A DNA stretch of 64,000 bases from Spirodela intermedia (lineage: Eukaryota; Streptophyta; Magnoliopsida; Alismatales; Araceae). The position numbers and the translations under genes are program-made. This document shows positions 23,231 to 36,957 of the stretch, one piece after another; position 1 is the stretch's first letter, and every line of letters starts with the position of its first letter. The stretch lies in contig LR746268.1 of the NCBI GenBank assembly GCA_902729315.2, positions 3,031,501-3,095,500 on the forward strand, in the 5' to 3' direction. The notes beneath the pieces are model-generated. The model saw only the letters and a program-made list of their open reading frames with translations, made no database searches and had not been told where the DNA came from.

Positions 23231-26200
23231 GAAGATTTATTCATATCTTGCATTTTAAATTTCATTCTTGATAGAACGAAATCGAGGGTCATTGAAAACC
23301 CTAAATTCAGTTAACCAAAAATACTTAGAATCACGAATTTGCTAAATTAAAATACTAAAATAGGTAAGTACTATGATAAGTTTGAGGTCAATCCACAAGG
23401 AATGAGAATTAGGCATTACTTAGTTATTATTTAATTTGATTAATAGATTTAAATCAAACAAACTTAAAGAAGAGGCAATGGCAAGTAAGAAGAATTTTTG
23501 CCATCAGAAAAGGGGGAAACGGAAGTTCAACGATGTAGAAGATGATTAAAGGGGGAACACACTCACAAATAAATTACAATATGAATTTAACACCGTACCT
23601 CTATCTATTGGAACCTATGAAAACTAGATAGTTGTTCACAATAGGAATGCATCAGACCTGAAGAAACTTACCTTGGGCCTCTATATTTTGTCAAGGTCAA
23701 GTAGTTTTCTCTTTGAGTATACTTCTTCGACGATCTCAATTGCAAACCAAAGCTTGAATCAACGCGAAACACATAAAGATTGATATGGAACCTTAACGTG
23801 GTTTCATTCAAGCCGACTAAATGTCGAGACATTTGAAGTTAGGTTTTTCGCCCCTAAATGACAACTTAAATGTGTAAGGGTTTACATGAGAGTATGAGAG
23901 TACACGTGTAGGGCTGATCTTGTCTTCTTTCGAGTTAGTTCATCTAAGATCATCTGGTCTAGGGCTGTGATTAGATGAAGGTATTTCCATCTTTTGGGCC
24001 ATGATGAAAGTAGACGAGACTCGGTTTCCTCTCGAGTTGATCCAAAACATTAGATTTGGAGGTCTTGTCGTAGTCACAAGATCTTCTTAAGTTGATTGTG
24101 TAGACGTTCTTGATAGCTTCCGATCTCCGTTGATCTTTTGGGCCATAGGATTTTCTCCGAGCTGATTCACTGCACCCTCGGTAAGTATAATACAGCTGCT
24201 GTTGATTGTGTAGATGTTCTCGATAGCTTTCGATCTTCTTATTTGATGATGTCACATGTCAGCACCTCAGCCCTTGATTCTATTGCCTCATTTCCACATA
24301 CCAAATCTCATCTGTCAAAGCATATATCGGCTTCCTTAAAACCATAAAAAGATATAAAAATTTCTAAAATTCTCTTATATTAATAAAAAAGAATTATAAT
24401 TGTAAAACTTAGGGAAAATTCTGAAAAATTCTCTTATATTAATAAAAAATCAATTATGACTGTAAAACTTAGAGAAAGTTTTGAATTTTTTTCTAAAATA
24501 TTAGACCATGAAATACTCAAAGAAATAATAAATGTTTATTTTTTTTATATGATAACAAGATATATTATAAGATTTAAGCTCACGTAAGATTTATGACTTT
24601 CTTGTCATAATCAACATGCTATCACACCCTTCAACTTGAGTTTTTGCTAGACTCTTAGAAAGAAAATACTTCAAGTTCCTAGATGGTAATTTAATAGAAT
24701 TTCATATTAACATTCACCCCACACATCAACTAACTTGCCTATCACTTCACAAGTCTTCATTGGAGAGTTTCACCTGCTCATGTTAAGACATTCATGAATC
24801 GCAATCAAGTAAAGTTCAAGTTGGCTCATTTTTTTCAATCTTAACAAATGAATTGTCTAGTTATCAATTCATCTACTCTCATTACTAGCCAAATATCACC
24901 AATAATTTTTAGAATTTGAGTTTAACTCAGCTCACTTGAACTTATTGAATATGACTCATATGTTGTGCAAATAGGTTTTCCAAAATAAAGTAATACTTGT
25001 CCTAGTCTCACATGTGGAAGCTCCATGAGACAAGGAGGAAAATTCCTCTTTTATTTGTATTTAGGCTTCACTCTACACAAAAATTAGTTTTTTTTTTTTG
25101 AATGTTGCATGTAACTTTTCTCCAAATATTTGTAGAAAATTTGAATGTAAATATTCATACTTTGGAGGCTCACACTCTGCTAAATTCTATATGAGCAGAA
25201 AAGGGTTGAGTGATCTTCCGTCAACTTGTGATCTAAATCATAAGGTATTCCTAGGTAGAAAATCAAGTAGCTTGAACTAATTCTATGACAATAACAGAAG
25301 TATTTTGAATTAAAAAATAATTAAACCTACTTACTATAAACGGAATATCTAAAACACTACTCAATATGATCTCTCTTTTTAAGACTCATTTAATGGAGGC
25401 AAGTTTGTAAGTATGGAGATTAAACAATATGACAATCTGAATTGTGATGTTTTGATTGAGACTTTCTATAGTGCAACTATAAAATAAATTCCAAAATGTG
25501 TGCATTCATATATTGTGAGTGCATACTACAGGAAACTTATCTTCTCACCCCCCAACTTAATTCATGCACTATCCCTAGTCCATAATAAAAATTTAGAGAA
25601 AGAAGGTGCAAACTGAGTAATGCAGTTCACGTTGCATTTGTTGCTACTATGCAATGTATGCGTCACCCTATTGCCATGATCATGTACTTAACCCATATGT
25701 GTACTCCATTTGCATTCAAAGATAACTACAAAAGAAGATTTGGCAAGAAGAGAAGCCACTTAATAAAAAGGTGGTTATATTAAAATCTTAAAATTGTCAA
25801 TTTAGTGACCAAGATGTTGTCAATGGGAGGTTTGAGACGCGGCAGGTCCTATAGTTGAAGAGAGCTATTTAGAGGATGTTGCTTGTGCTCCATGTATGGT
25901 TTGAGTCTTCGCCCGTTCACTATAAGCTATTATCAATTCCGATCTTTAGGTTTAGTCTCAACCTTATATGCATGCCCTCTTCTTACATCTCCTCAAGTTT
26001 CATTTGCTTTGTGAATATTTATGATCAGATTTCAAAAATGTTCTTTTTTTAAATAAAAAAATCATTGAATATGACACTCTTGCTCTTTTGAATTTATTGA
26101 TTTTGGTCAACCCATCACCAGAAACTCATTTTTTCCATTGAAGTAATATTTCGTTGATTTGGGTTCTAGCTTGTCATTGTTTTCGAAATTGACATATATA

Positions 26201-27159
26201 TAAGAAAGATAGTTGAAGATTTTAAGGTAAGGGAGATCTACCTTCTTTTTGATCCAACATTCTTTCAGTAGTTGATGGTCTAGGGCAACAATGGTCCTTT
26301 GTTTATCAAATTGATTGTTCTGTTAATATCATTTACCTAATTTTTTTTGGCAGTTCAACATGTAATCTCTTGCTTTTGGTTCATTCATTCAAGGTTATAT
26401 TCATCTGCTCAACAACATACACTAGATAAACTTTTCCATTTTGGATGTTATAAATGCATAGAATTATTAGAACACATACATTGAACTTTGAGATGCATCT
26501 CAAACTCAAATTGACTTTGTTAAAAGTCATGAAAATATCAAATTTATTCTTTTATAAAATAAATCCATATATTCGAGTTGAGTCATAAATAAATGTGGCA
26601 TAATGTCTTTTGCCTCCAAGTGTAGGAATAAGGGAAGGTCCCTATATATTGGTATGAATCAACTCTAACCTTTCAGTCCTTAGCGTTCTTTAAAGTTTTA
26701 TGAATAGAACCTTCTTATGATTGATGAGAATGCAGTATGTGCAAAGACCGGCTTCCATGAATTACAAGTCTAGTTCCTCCTTGAGATTAACACTTTAATT
26801 TATTTCTCACTCATATGTTTCAATTTTCACTACCAAATTTTGTTGTTTGTTGTAGAATCAGCTATTGTCACACAATATTGGTTGATGGTTCTCATATATG
26901 TAGTGTCATTTTGTATTCCTTTTGCAATTACCATGACTTCGATGTTTCACAAGTCAAAATGAAGACTATTGTGTAAACTTTACTATTTAGTTATTTAATC
27001 ATGATCAAGTTCTTCAATCTTGAGATAAGCCTCATATTCAATTCTTTGTTTGAGGCGTAAGTGTTACATTAAAAGCTCTAAATCCATCTTATCTTCTCAT
27101 AATTTTTGATATCATAATTGCTCATCCACTCTTTCTATGAGGTGAAATAGAAGGAGGCA
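23231..27159. other. Unclassified repeat-like DNA, no gene
   Basis: 23300-24350 contains phrases common next to plant LTR retrotransposons (GAGGTCAATCCACAAGGAATG) and two related blocks (GTTGATTGTGTAGACGTTCT at about 24092 and GTTGATTGTGTAGATGTTCT at about 24202). 24350-27159 is AT-rich with short ORFs only. Degenerate retroelement sequence is likely, but I could not identify a domain. Confidence 0.4.
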
Positions 27160-27938
27160 TAATGTCTTCATTATCATGAGTTAATAATTAATTAATATTA
27201 TACTTTTAGCTTTAACTCATAATAAATAGATTTATATTTATGTTAAATTATGAAAAATGGTTTTTAGTTGGTTAATATGATTTTGTGACTAATTATATGA
27301 TTTTATGTGAATTTATATTATTTTTATAATCTTATTTTTGAGATAAATGAATAATAAATAAGACAAAATAAAAAGATGGAAAAAAAGAGGACCCGTTAGC
27401 TAGTCGGGCTTGCAAAAGGGTCAGAAATGTAGTCGAGTAGAGCCACGAGCAAGGGCTTGAGCGGCTAAGGACGGACTAGTAAGTAGAGGCCACATGTGCG
27501 TCACTCTCTTTCCACATCACTAGTGGCCAGTCAAATATGTGGCAAGGAGTAGGCATACACATGCGAAAAAAGGACTTATTGCTTGGTGAATCTCATATTA
27601 TTATATATTTATCTTAGAATTTGGCATATAACTAATGTGGAACTAAATTGATGGTCACACCTTCTATAGAATATTTTAATAATTTTTGTACCTCAAATAT
27701 CTCTTCTTTGTGAGAAGGAGTTACTTTGATGACATCACTTTATAAGAGTATTTTACATACTATTTCACTCTCTCTTATATAGGTAGGCAACTAGTGAGGG
27801 TTTGAATTATATTAGAACAAAAAATCATATTTTATTTGATTAAATCACATTTTTTTTGTAAATTACTAGTGAAAGATTAAATTACCAAAATTGCTCAATC
27901 ATCGATGAAAATCTTATCAACATGATTCGTGGAGTATC

Positions 27939-28084
27939 TTTTAGAATAGGCCTATTGGGCCCACCATACCCATTTTAGAGATCTTTAATTCTCCTTCTCT
28001 CTCTCTTTCTTCTATTCTTCTATATAACCTCATGTACTCTTTTTCAATTATTAATTCTAGGGTCTTATCTTCCTCTTGTCAATA
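27939..28084 (+). repeat. 5' LTR of the Ty1-copia element
   Basis: It begins TTTTAGAATAGGCC (TG changed to TT) and ends CTTGTCAATA. It is 146 bp, with a CT-rich block and a TATATAA motif near 28021. It pairs with 34010-34143. Confidence 0.88.
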
Positions 28085-28097
28085 TAGTATTAGAGCC
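28085..28097 (+). promoter_or_regulatory. Primer-binding site of the copia element
   Basis: TAGTATTAGAGCC directly follows the 5' LTR and resembles TGGTATCAGAGC, complementary to the 3' end of plant initiator tRNA-Met. Confidence 0.75.
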
Positions 28098-29301
28098 CTA
28101 GGTCTTCTCTACCACCATTGCTCCACCTCCTCTCTCAGTGTCACCTATCCTCTCCTAGCACAATCTCCTACAGTGCCACCCTATGCTGCCTCTTGATGCC
28201 CCATGCATCACCTCTCGGCACCTTGTGCCACCTCCCGGCACCCTGCACATTGCCTCTTGGCACCCTACGCTTTGCATCCTGGCACCCCACCACCTCTTGG
28301 TGCCCCATGTGTCGCCTCCTAGTGCCCCATGAGCCACCTTCGGTAGTTCTTCAATCGACTATTGGTCTTTCTCCGATCGGGTTAGCTACTCCATGACACT
28401 TTATCACGATGCAACTCACTTGATCGGCATATGTCTTCAATTGACATAATTATGTATCATGGGCCTCTCTGGATTCAAGCACTTATTGACATCGTACAAC
28501 CTTTCTACTACTTGTCGACTGATCCATCCTTTGTTTCATGGTCTTAGCTCGATTTAGTCATTCTTACTGAGATGTTTCAAAGCATTGAGCCAAGTATTGC
28601 TGAGCCTCTCGCCTGAATTCGTCTTGCATAATAACTCTAGATGATATTGGAGAACATGTATTTTAATCGGACAAATATTAGTTGCACAGTCGAGATCTTC
28701 AAGTCGCTTCTTGCTTGCAAGTAGGGTGGCTCCTCACTTCAGACTCATTTCAGTTGTCTCTAGGCCCTAATATAAGAACTTATCATCTATCAACCTCTGA
28801 CAACTAACTTCTAGACATTTGAGCACTATCGTCAGGAGTTTCTTACCAAAGTCTATCTGAGTGGACTTTACCCATCGATTATCTCTCATATTCATGAGAC
28901 GATCGTCTCCAGAGACCGGGTACTTAATATTTTTCACATTTTTTTTGTTGTACTTCGTGTGAGTATAGGCACTCCTTCTACTATAATTAGTGACATATCT
29001 ACTCATTTAGTGATGGCCATCTCCACTCCTTAAGCACCACATGACCTTCAACTTTAAGGCCAGACAATGGCTGTCTGTCACGTGGGAAGGGCTGTAATTT
29101 TTTTTCTCCATGCATCTACTAGGGCAAATAGAACCACTCGCCCGACAAATGTTGAAAATAGTTTGAGAAGCCCAACTCTGTCCAATTGGCTCTTTTGCCT
29201 CTTTCACTAGCTTCTACAACAACATCCAATGTCCTGTTTTTGACTTTTTAAGTGATATTGACCTTTGTTGAATATGAAACATTACACCCCTCTAATGGTA
29301 T

Positions 29302-31034
29302 TAACGTGACTTAGTCATTATATAGTAAATCACACAAATTTAAAATTTATAAAACTAGAAAATATGAATTTTTAGATATTTAGAAGTATTTTTTTACAAA
29401 TATATCAATTATAATTCAATAAAACTTTCAAAAATAGCGGTAACTTTCCAGGTCAATCACAAGGATGTAATATATCGGGTAATTATTCAAAATTTTCCTC
29501 AAAGAATACTATTTTTTATGAATTTTATACTAGAAAATAAAAGTAAAATATATTTAAAATTCACGAAAAAGGAAAATAAGGGTGTAGATGTCAAGATCAC
29601 GTTAGCGTTCGGCAAACACAAGTCAAGCAGAAATAGAGTTTCGCTCAATGATTCTTACGTAAGTGATTATAGACAATTTAATTGATCAAATTAAGATTTA
29701 TAAAAATCGAAAGAATCGTAATTAAATGAAGTATAGCTTGGTAAATTTAAATCACACAAATTATCACTAAATGAAGTGAAAATTAAGGTGAAAGTAAGAA
29801 AATAGAGTTCCGACATTGCAGTGGCAATGCATCAACAATGCACTGAAATCTTAAGCATTCAGGAGGATCATCGTGTAGTGTCCACAACCTCAAAGGCTCT
29901 CTTTGGACAAGGATGACGTAGGCAATCTCTAGATCTCCTTGCAAAGTCTAGAGAATAATGAAATAGGTCGTCGAATCGTCTCCGGTGACTGTCACTTGAC
30001 GGAGTAAAAAAATAGCAACTTTGCAACTCTCTGGTGGCTGTCACCCGACAAAGAGGAGTTGGATGGAGGTGGGGCATGTGTTAGGGAACTTTATCCTTAG
30101 GTCTGCATAGCAAGAGGGGGCTCTTCATTACATCCGGTATGCTCTCAAAAGGTAGTGACTTGTTTCCCGGTGGATCATCTTCTTCTTGACAATGGCTTGT
30201 TTGTTGTTTAGTCGAAGATGATTTACTTGATAGATTCACAATCTTTTTATCATGAATCATTTAATAATTTTAATAACAATGTTCCGTGAATCACATTGAT
30301 GAGATTTTTGCCGATGATCCAATAATTCTGACAGCTTAATCCTTCATTGGCGATCAAGAAAGTCGCAATAGTCAGATAAAAATACGAGTTTTAGTTCTGG
30401 GAAGATTTGAACGTATGCTAGTTGGCTACCTTCATGACAGAGATTGAAATAAGTATTCTAATACCCTTATCAAGTGATGTCATCATGGTATATCTCTATT
30501 ATAAATAAGGGGTATTGTAGGTATTAAAATCATCAAAGCCTTTTAGGGGAAAGTGTGATGAGGGTTTAGTCCCACATCGCTTGTGCGCCAAAGTTTCGGG
30601 CAAATATATACTAATATTACATTTGCAAGCAAGTCCCTTCTCCTACATGTACGACCACTCCTTGCTCCATAGCTGGCTGGCCACCGGTGACATAGAAGGG
30701 GAGTGGCGCACATGTGCCCCCTAGCAGTCTTAGCCGCTTGAGCCCTTGTTCATGGCTCCTCCTCGACTGCACTTCTGACCTGCTTGCGGGGCTAGCAGGT
30801 ACCCCTCATTTTGCTATATTTTTATTTTTATTTCTTTTTTTTTATTTATCTCAAAAGTAAGACTATAAAAATCATATAAATTCATATCAAATCACATAAT
30901 TAGCCAAAAATTCATGTTAATCAACTAAAAACCACTTTTCACACTTTAACATAAACATAAGTCTATTTATCATGAGTTAAGATAAAAACTATATTATTTA
31001 TTAATTATTAACTCATGATAGTGAAGATTTATGA
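29302..31034 (-). mobile_element. fam-L solo LTR copy 5, nested in the copia element
   Basis: Plus-strand ends are TAACGTGACTTAGTCATT and GATAGTGAAGATTTATGA, the family ends in reverse. A near-perfect duplication GGTAT/GGTAC flanks it (29297-29301 and 31035-31039). Many family CpGs have become TG or CA. With copy 3 and the copia element this makes three nesting levels. Confidence 0.85.
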
Positions 31035-34009
31035 GGTACCATAGCTCATTCCTTGACCAAGTTGGCCTCGCTTTTGAATCCTTCAACGTCAAGTACACAC
31101 ATTCTCTTTGCATCTTCATCTTCATTATGGATTATTAACTCAAGGGCCTCCACTCACATGACTAGTACACCTACTATTATATCATCATATTAGTCTATAC
31201 CTTGTGATCCACTAGTTATCATTGCTAATGGTTGGACTTATCTGAACAACAAACATGACAATACCATTGTTACCCCAAATATTTCTCTCACCCAGGTTCT
31301 CTATATTCTCGAATTTCTTGCTAACCTCTTATCTATCAATGCCATTAGTTGAGCCATCCTTTGCTCCATTATATTTTTTCCTTTTCATTATACCTTCTAG
31401 GATTTGTATATTGGGCGGAGGATTGATTTGGGGTGTGAGAATGGACGAGGTGTCTACGAGTTAATTTATGATGAACCTTATTTTGGCCTTTAGGCTGTTT
31501 TTGTTTCTTCTACGGCCACTTCATATCTTTTGTAACATCATTGTTTAGGACATTCTTGTTTAGGACTTCAAAAAATCTTATCTTGACTTTTTCTTAATAA
31601 GTTTGTGTGCAACTCATGTCAATTAGGTAAACACCATTGTGGTTCATTCAAGTAAAATAAAATTTTATCCACAATGCGTTTTGACCTCATTCATTGTGAC
31701 GCTTGGGGTCCCTCTTGTACTCTATCTATCTTGGGCCATCGCTACTACATTGTCTTTATTGATGACTACACTCAAATGAGTTGGGTATATCTTCTTTAAG
31801 ATCGTACTCAAGTTCACACCATAGTTATTCACTTCATTATTGAGGTCATCATTCAGTATTTTACTACACTTAAGGTTCTTCGCAGCGACAATACTTTAGA
31901 GCTGGTCTAAGACTCACTTTAAATATTTTGTCCTGATGTGATATTCTTCATCAGACTGTGTGTTTACATACATTCTAACAAAATAGTATTGTTGAATGAA
32001 AATATCGCTAACTACTTGACATTGCTCACACACTACTCTTTGAGATGAATATTCCTCATTATTTGTGGTCAGACACTCTCTTGACAACCACATATCCCTA
32101 GAATCGGCTTCCTTATATTCTACTTGGTTGGACTATTCTACTTCATCATCTTTCACTCAATTTTTCTTTTTTTTTCTTACTCCCTCATGTCTTTAGATGC
32201 ATTATTTTTGTCAATTACCACTCTCCTTCTCTTTCTAAATTAGCCTCTCGTGTTCTCAAAAGAGTCTTTGTTAGTTACTCACAAATACAAAAAGGTTATC
32301 GAGTTTATTTTCTTGATACTCATTGCTATGTGACATCAACTAAGATTATCTTTCATAAGGAATCTCCCTTTCTTTCTCTAGCATCAATTCCTCATCAATC
32401 CCCTACATCTTCACCACCTAGTTTTTCTTGTGTGGTGATCATTGTAGATCTCTCTCCTACCCTTCCTACTTGTCTAATTTCTCCCTCGTCAGCACCTCTT
32501 TCAATGCCTTTGACTTTTTTATCATTCAACTCCTTTGCTTTGAGATTAGATTTATCTTCACCATTTGTCGATGAGCATCCTTTGGTCATCTCTTTGACAC
32601 TTAGGTGGATGACTTTGATCTTCCTATTGCTCTCTGCAAAGGTACACATGCATGTACCAAACACCTCCTTTCTCACTTTATTTCTTACAACCGCCTTTCT
32701 CCTTCCTTTTGTAACTTTATCATTTTTGTGGCCTCCGAGTCAATTTCACAGTCGTATGTTGAAGTTGTACAAGTACTTGAATGAAAGGTGGCCATGAACT
32801 TGGAGGTGGATGTTTTAGTGTCTTAGGGAACTTAGACACTTATATCTCGTCCATGCGATGTCAACATTGTCACGTGCAAGTAAGTTTTCACACTTAAGTA
32901 TAAGCCAGATGAATCTATTGTACGTCACAAAGCTTGTTTAGTTGCTCGTAGATTCACGTAGGCCTATGACATTGATTATACTGAGATGTTCTTTCTAGTG
33001 GTTTGGCTCAACTACATTTAAGTGATATTCTCTCTAATAGTGAATTAGGCATGGTCTTTACATCAATTGAATGTTTCTAATACCTTTTTCTATGTGACCT
33101 TGAAGAATAGGTGTTTAGGAGCAACCTCTTAGATATGTTACTTAGGTAGAGTTATCGAAGGTGTATCTTTTGCAACGCATCATTTACAAACTTAAGCAAA
33201 GTTCACGTCCTTAGTTTGCCAAGTTCAATGGTCTTTTGACGTAATTAGGGTTCTCACTATGTCTTGTGGATCTCATAGTATATACAAAGACTCTTGAATT
33301 CAACATTATCATTCTAGTTATTTATGTGGATGACATTCTTATGATAGGTAGTGATAAAGTAGACATTCAAACAACTAAATTATACCTACAACATCACTTC
33401 AGTATATGAGATCTTGGGATTCTATGATACTTTCTTAGGATTGAGTTCACCCTTTAAGATGACAAACTCACTCTCTCTTAGCAAAAGTATGCTCTTGATA
33501 TATTTCAAGAGACTAAGCTACTTAGGTGTAAGCTGGAGTTGTCATCTATGGAGGTACGTCTGTGCTTCTAGGATACATCGCCTCCACTCCTAGAGGATGC
33601 TAATCAATATAGATGGTTTTTGAGGAAGATGATCTACCTCACTGTCACTTGTCCAAACTTCGTGTACAAGGTTAATGTCTTTAGCCAATTCATACAAGAA
33701 CCTTGACAAGTTCATTAGGAGGGAGTTTTATGGGTTTTGACATATATCAAAAGAGCTCATGAGAGAGGGCTTGTCTATTGAAGACATAGGCATCTTCAGA
33801 TTGAAGCCTACTCAGATGCAAGATATACTAGTGTCAAGGAAGATTGCAAGTCAATCACTGGTTATTACACATATGTGGGTGACAACTTTGTCATGTTACG
33901 TTCTAAGAAGTAGGTGGTATCTTGATCTAGTGCTGAGTCCAAGTATTACACCATGTAATGTGCATCAAGTTAAGTATATTTAACTTGTGTGCTCCAACTT
34001 GAGGGAGAG

Positions 34010-34143
34010 TGTTAGAATAAGTTCATTGAGCCCACTAGGCCCATTTTGGAGATCTCCACTTTTCCTTCTCTCTCTTTCTTCTCTTCTTTTATATAATCTT
34101 ATGTACTCATCAATTCTAAGGTTTTCTTCTCATCTTGTCAATA
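34010..34143 (+). repeat. 3' LTR of the Ty1-copia element
   Basis: It starts TGTTAGAATAAGTTC directly after the purine tract and ends CTTGTCAATA at the GTATC duplication. It is 134 bp, about 12 bp shorter than the 5' LTR because of indels, so the insertion is not recent. Confidence 0.88.
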
Positions 34144-34311
34144 GTATCATTACTAAAATTATTGAATGATTCTAAGTAAAAAGATTGCAAATCCATAGAG
34201 TAAATAATTTTTGATTGATTGATGAATAAGTCATCATTGAAAAGAAGATGATCCATCGAGAGACAAGTCACCACCTACTAAGTGTGTACTAAATGTGATG
34301 AAGAGCCTTCT

Positions 34312-36073
34312 TGATAAGTCTTCATTATTATGAGTTAATAATTAGTAAATAATATAGTTTTAGCCTTAACTCATGATAAATAAACTTATATTTATATTAA
34401 ATTATAAAAAATAATTTTTAGCTAGTTAGTGTGATTTTTTGGCTAATTATGTGATTTTATGTGAATTTATATAATTTTCATAATCTTATTTTTAGATAAA
34501 TCAATAAAATAAAATAAAATAAAAGATAGAAAAAGGAGGAGAACTTATTGGCTAGCTAGGCCCACAAGTAAGTTGAAAGCATAGTAGGGTGGAGGCACAA
34601 GTAAAGGCTAAAGCAGCTAAAGATGGACTAATAAGGGGACACATGTGTGTTTCTCTCCTTCTATGTCACTAGTAGCTAGCTGTGTGTGGGACTAGTAGTT
34701 GTACACATGAGAAAGGGACTCATTGATTACTAAATCTCACATTACTATATGTTCACCTCAAAACTCACTTTATAATCGATGTGAAATTAAACCAATGCAC
34801 CCTCTATAGAAGATTTTAATGATATAAATGTCTAAAATATTCTTTATTTTATTATAAAGAAATATTAATGTCTAGAAGTATTTACGTATTATTATACTCT
34901 ATCTCATATAGACAGGCAACTAAGAGTATTCGAATCCTACTAGAGTCAAAACTCATCTTTTTATTTGATTAAATCATAATTTTTCTTTAGATCACTAGTG
35001 AAGGATTAAGATGCCAAAATTATTCAATCATTGGTGAAAATCTCATCAACACGATTTACAAAGCATCATTATTAAAATTATTAAATAATTCATAATAAAA
35101 GGATTGTAAATCTATCAAGAAAATCATCTCTTATTGATCAATGAACAAAGTGTAGTTAGGAAGATAATGATCCACTAGAAGATGAGTCATCACCTCTTGA
35201 GAGCATACTAGATGCCATGAAGAGCCTTCTCTTGCTATGTAGACTTGAGGATGAAATTCCTCAAGATGTATTTCACCTCCATCTAACTCATCTCCACTAA
35301 GTGACAAATGTCGAAGAGATGATTCAACGACTCATTTCATTGATTTCTAGACTTTACAAAAAAATCTAGAGATTGGCTACATCGTCCTTATCCATAGAGA
35401 GCCTTTGAGGCTGTGGACATTATATGACAATCCTCTCAAATACTCAAGATTCTAATACATCACCGATATATCACTATCATGATGTTGGAACTCTATTTTA
35501 TTATTTTTCTAACTAGTTTAACTTTCATCATCATTTTCTAAACTTTGAAAGGAAATTTAACAAATGCTTAAATCATCCATGCCCAAAGAAAGCCCTTGAG
35601 GTCATGAATATTGCATGATAACTATTTAAAACATATAAAATTATGATGATCATTGTCATGAGACTGAAACTCTGCCTTTCTTATTTTGAACTTAATTTTT
35701 ACTTAATTTAGTGATACTTTATGTAATTTCAAGTTACTAAAACCTTCTTCATTTAATTACTATTATTATAGCTTTTATAGATCTTAATTAGACCCATTAA
35801 ATCATTTGTAATTATTTACGTAAGAATCATCAAATGGAACTTTGTTCTACTTGAATCACATTCCTCAAGATGCTAATATCATCTTAACATCCACACCCTT
35901 ATTTTATTATTTCATAAATTTTTAAATATATTTTATATTCATCATTTTGTCTAGAAATTTATAAAAAAATATTTTCTTTTAGAAAAAAATTCAAAAATTA
36001 TCTGATAATATCTTGTATCCGTACTCAACCTAAAAATTTGTGTGATTTATTATACAACTACTAAGTCACATCA
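34312..36073 (+). mobile_element. fam-L solo LTR copy 4, nested in copy 3
   Basis: It starts TGATAAGTCTTCATTATTATGAG and ends CTACTAAGTCACATCA. Copy 3 sequence stops at GAAGAGCCTTCT and resumes at CTCTCTTTATTG, contiguous in intact copies (GAGCCTYCTCTTGTTG). The target duplication is probably CTTCT with a one-base loss on the right (CTCTC). There is no internal region. Confidence 0.83.
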
Positions 36074-36676
36074 CTCTCTTTATTGTGCGGACTTGAAGAT
36101 GAAACTCCCTAAGATACACTATACTTCTATCTAGTTCATTTTCATTAAGTGATAGTTGTCGGAGAGTCACAAAATCATTGTCTTTCTGCTCTACTGGATG
36201 ATAGCCATTGGAGACGATTAGACAACCCACTTCATTGATTTCTAGACTTCACAAGAAGATCTAAAACACATAATTCTACCAATCAGTATTGTGAAGCTGG
36301 AACTTTGTGTTTCCTACTTTAAACTTAATTTTTACTTAATTTTAGTGATACTTTGTGTGATTTCAAATTTTTAAAGCATTCTTCATTAAATTACGATTCT
36401 TCTGGGTTTTATAGATCTTAATTTGACCAATTAAATCATTTATAATTGTTTATGTAAAAATCACCAAATAAAACATTGTTTCCATTCAAATTGCGTTCTT
36501 TAAGGTACTGACATTATCTTAACATCCACCTTTATTTTTATTTTTCACATATTTTTAAATATATTTTATATTTATTATTTAGTCTAAAACTTAAAAAAAA
36601 TTATATTCTCTTAGAAAAATTCTGAAATATTACCTGATATTATCTTGCATCCTATGAAAAACTTTAAAGTTTTCTA

Positions 36677-36821
36677 TTTTATTATCATGAGTTAATAATT
36701 TATGAATAATATATTTAAGTCCTAACTCATGATAATATACTTATATTTGTATTAAATTGAGAAAAAGTGATTTCTATTTAGTTAATGTGAATATTTAGCT
36801 AAGTATGTGAATTTATATAGG
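36677..36821 (+). repeat. Truncated fam-L LTR start (about 145 bp) inside copy 3
   Basis: ATTATCATGAGTTAATAATT through GTGAATTTATATAGG matches the first part of the family LTR. Copy 3 sequence belonging near the LTR end is present on both sides. Only the start of the LTR was inserted or kept. Confidence 0.65.
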
Positions 36822-36957
36822 TTTTATTTGAAATATTTTATCAAATTATAACTAATTTATTTATTCTAAAGTATTTCTATAAATGTAAAAATTAATATTT
36901 TCTAGTTTTATAAATTTAAAATTACGTGATTTATTAGACAATGACTATGTCATGTCA

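Larger units (their letters stand above)
27939..34143 (+). mobile_element. Ty1-copia retrotransposon (decayed), nested in LTR copy 3
   Basis: Two LTRs (27939-28084 and 34010-34143) flank the element and a perfect 5-bp duplication GTATC surrounds it (27934-27938 and 34144-34148). After the 5' LTR comes a primer-binding site TAGTATTAGAGCC, a degraded match to initiator-tRNA-Met TGGTATCAGAGC. Before the 3' LTR is a purine tract, TTGAGGGAGAG. Pol order is copia-like: integrase near 31681-31798 (FDLIHCDAWGP, then FIDDYTQMSWVYLL), RT with VIYVDDILMIGS near 33314-33350, and RNase H near 33787-33912 (AYSDARYTSVKEDCKSITGY). Stops and frameshifts interrupt every domain. Without the 1.7 kb LTR nested at 29302-31034 it is about 4.5 kb. 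Confidence 0.92.
27160..36957 (+). mobile_element. fam-L LTR copy 3, host of several nested insertions
   Basis: LTR blocks 27160-27938, 34149-34311, 36074-36676 and 36822-36957 together rebuild one family copy. The gaps hold a copia element (27939-34143), another fam-L LTR (34312-36073) and a short LTR fragment. The start is damaged (TAATGTCTTCATTATCATGAG) and the end reads ATGTCATGTCA. No convincing outer target duplication remains (AGGCA versus AAGCT). It is older than everything nested in it. Confidence 0.8.

Noticed and set aside
32330-32797. A 155-codon ORF in the copia element
   Set aside because: It is a Ser/Pro/Leu-rich stretch between integrase and RT, the normal place of a variable copia linker; the frame is broken on both sides, so it is not a separate gene.
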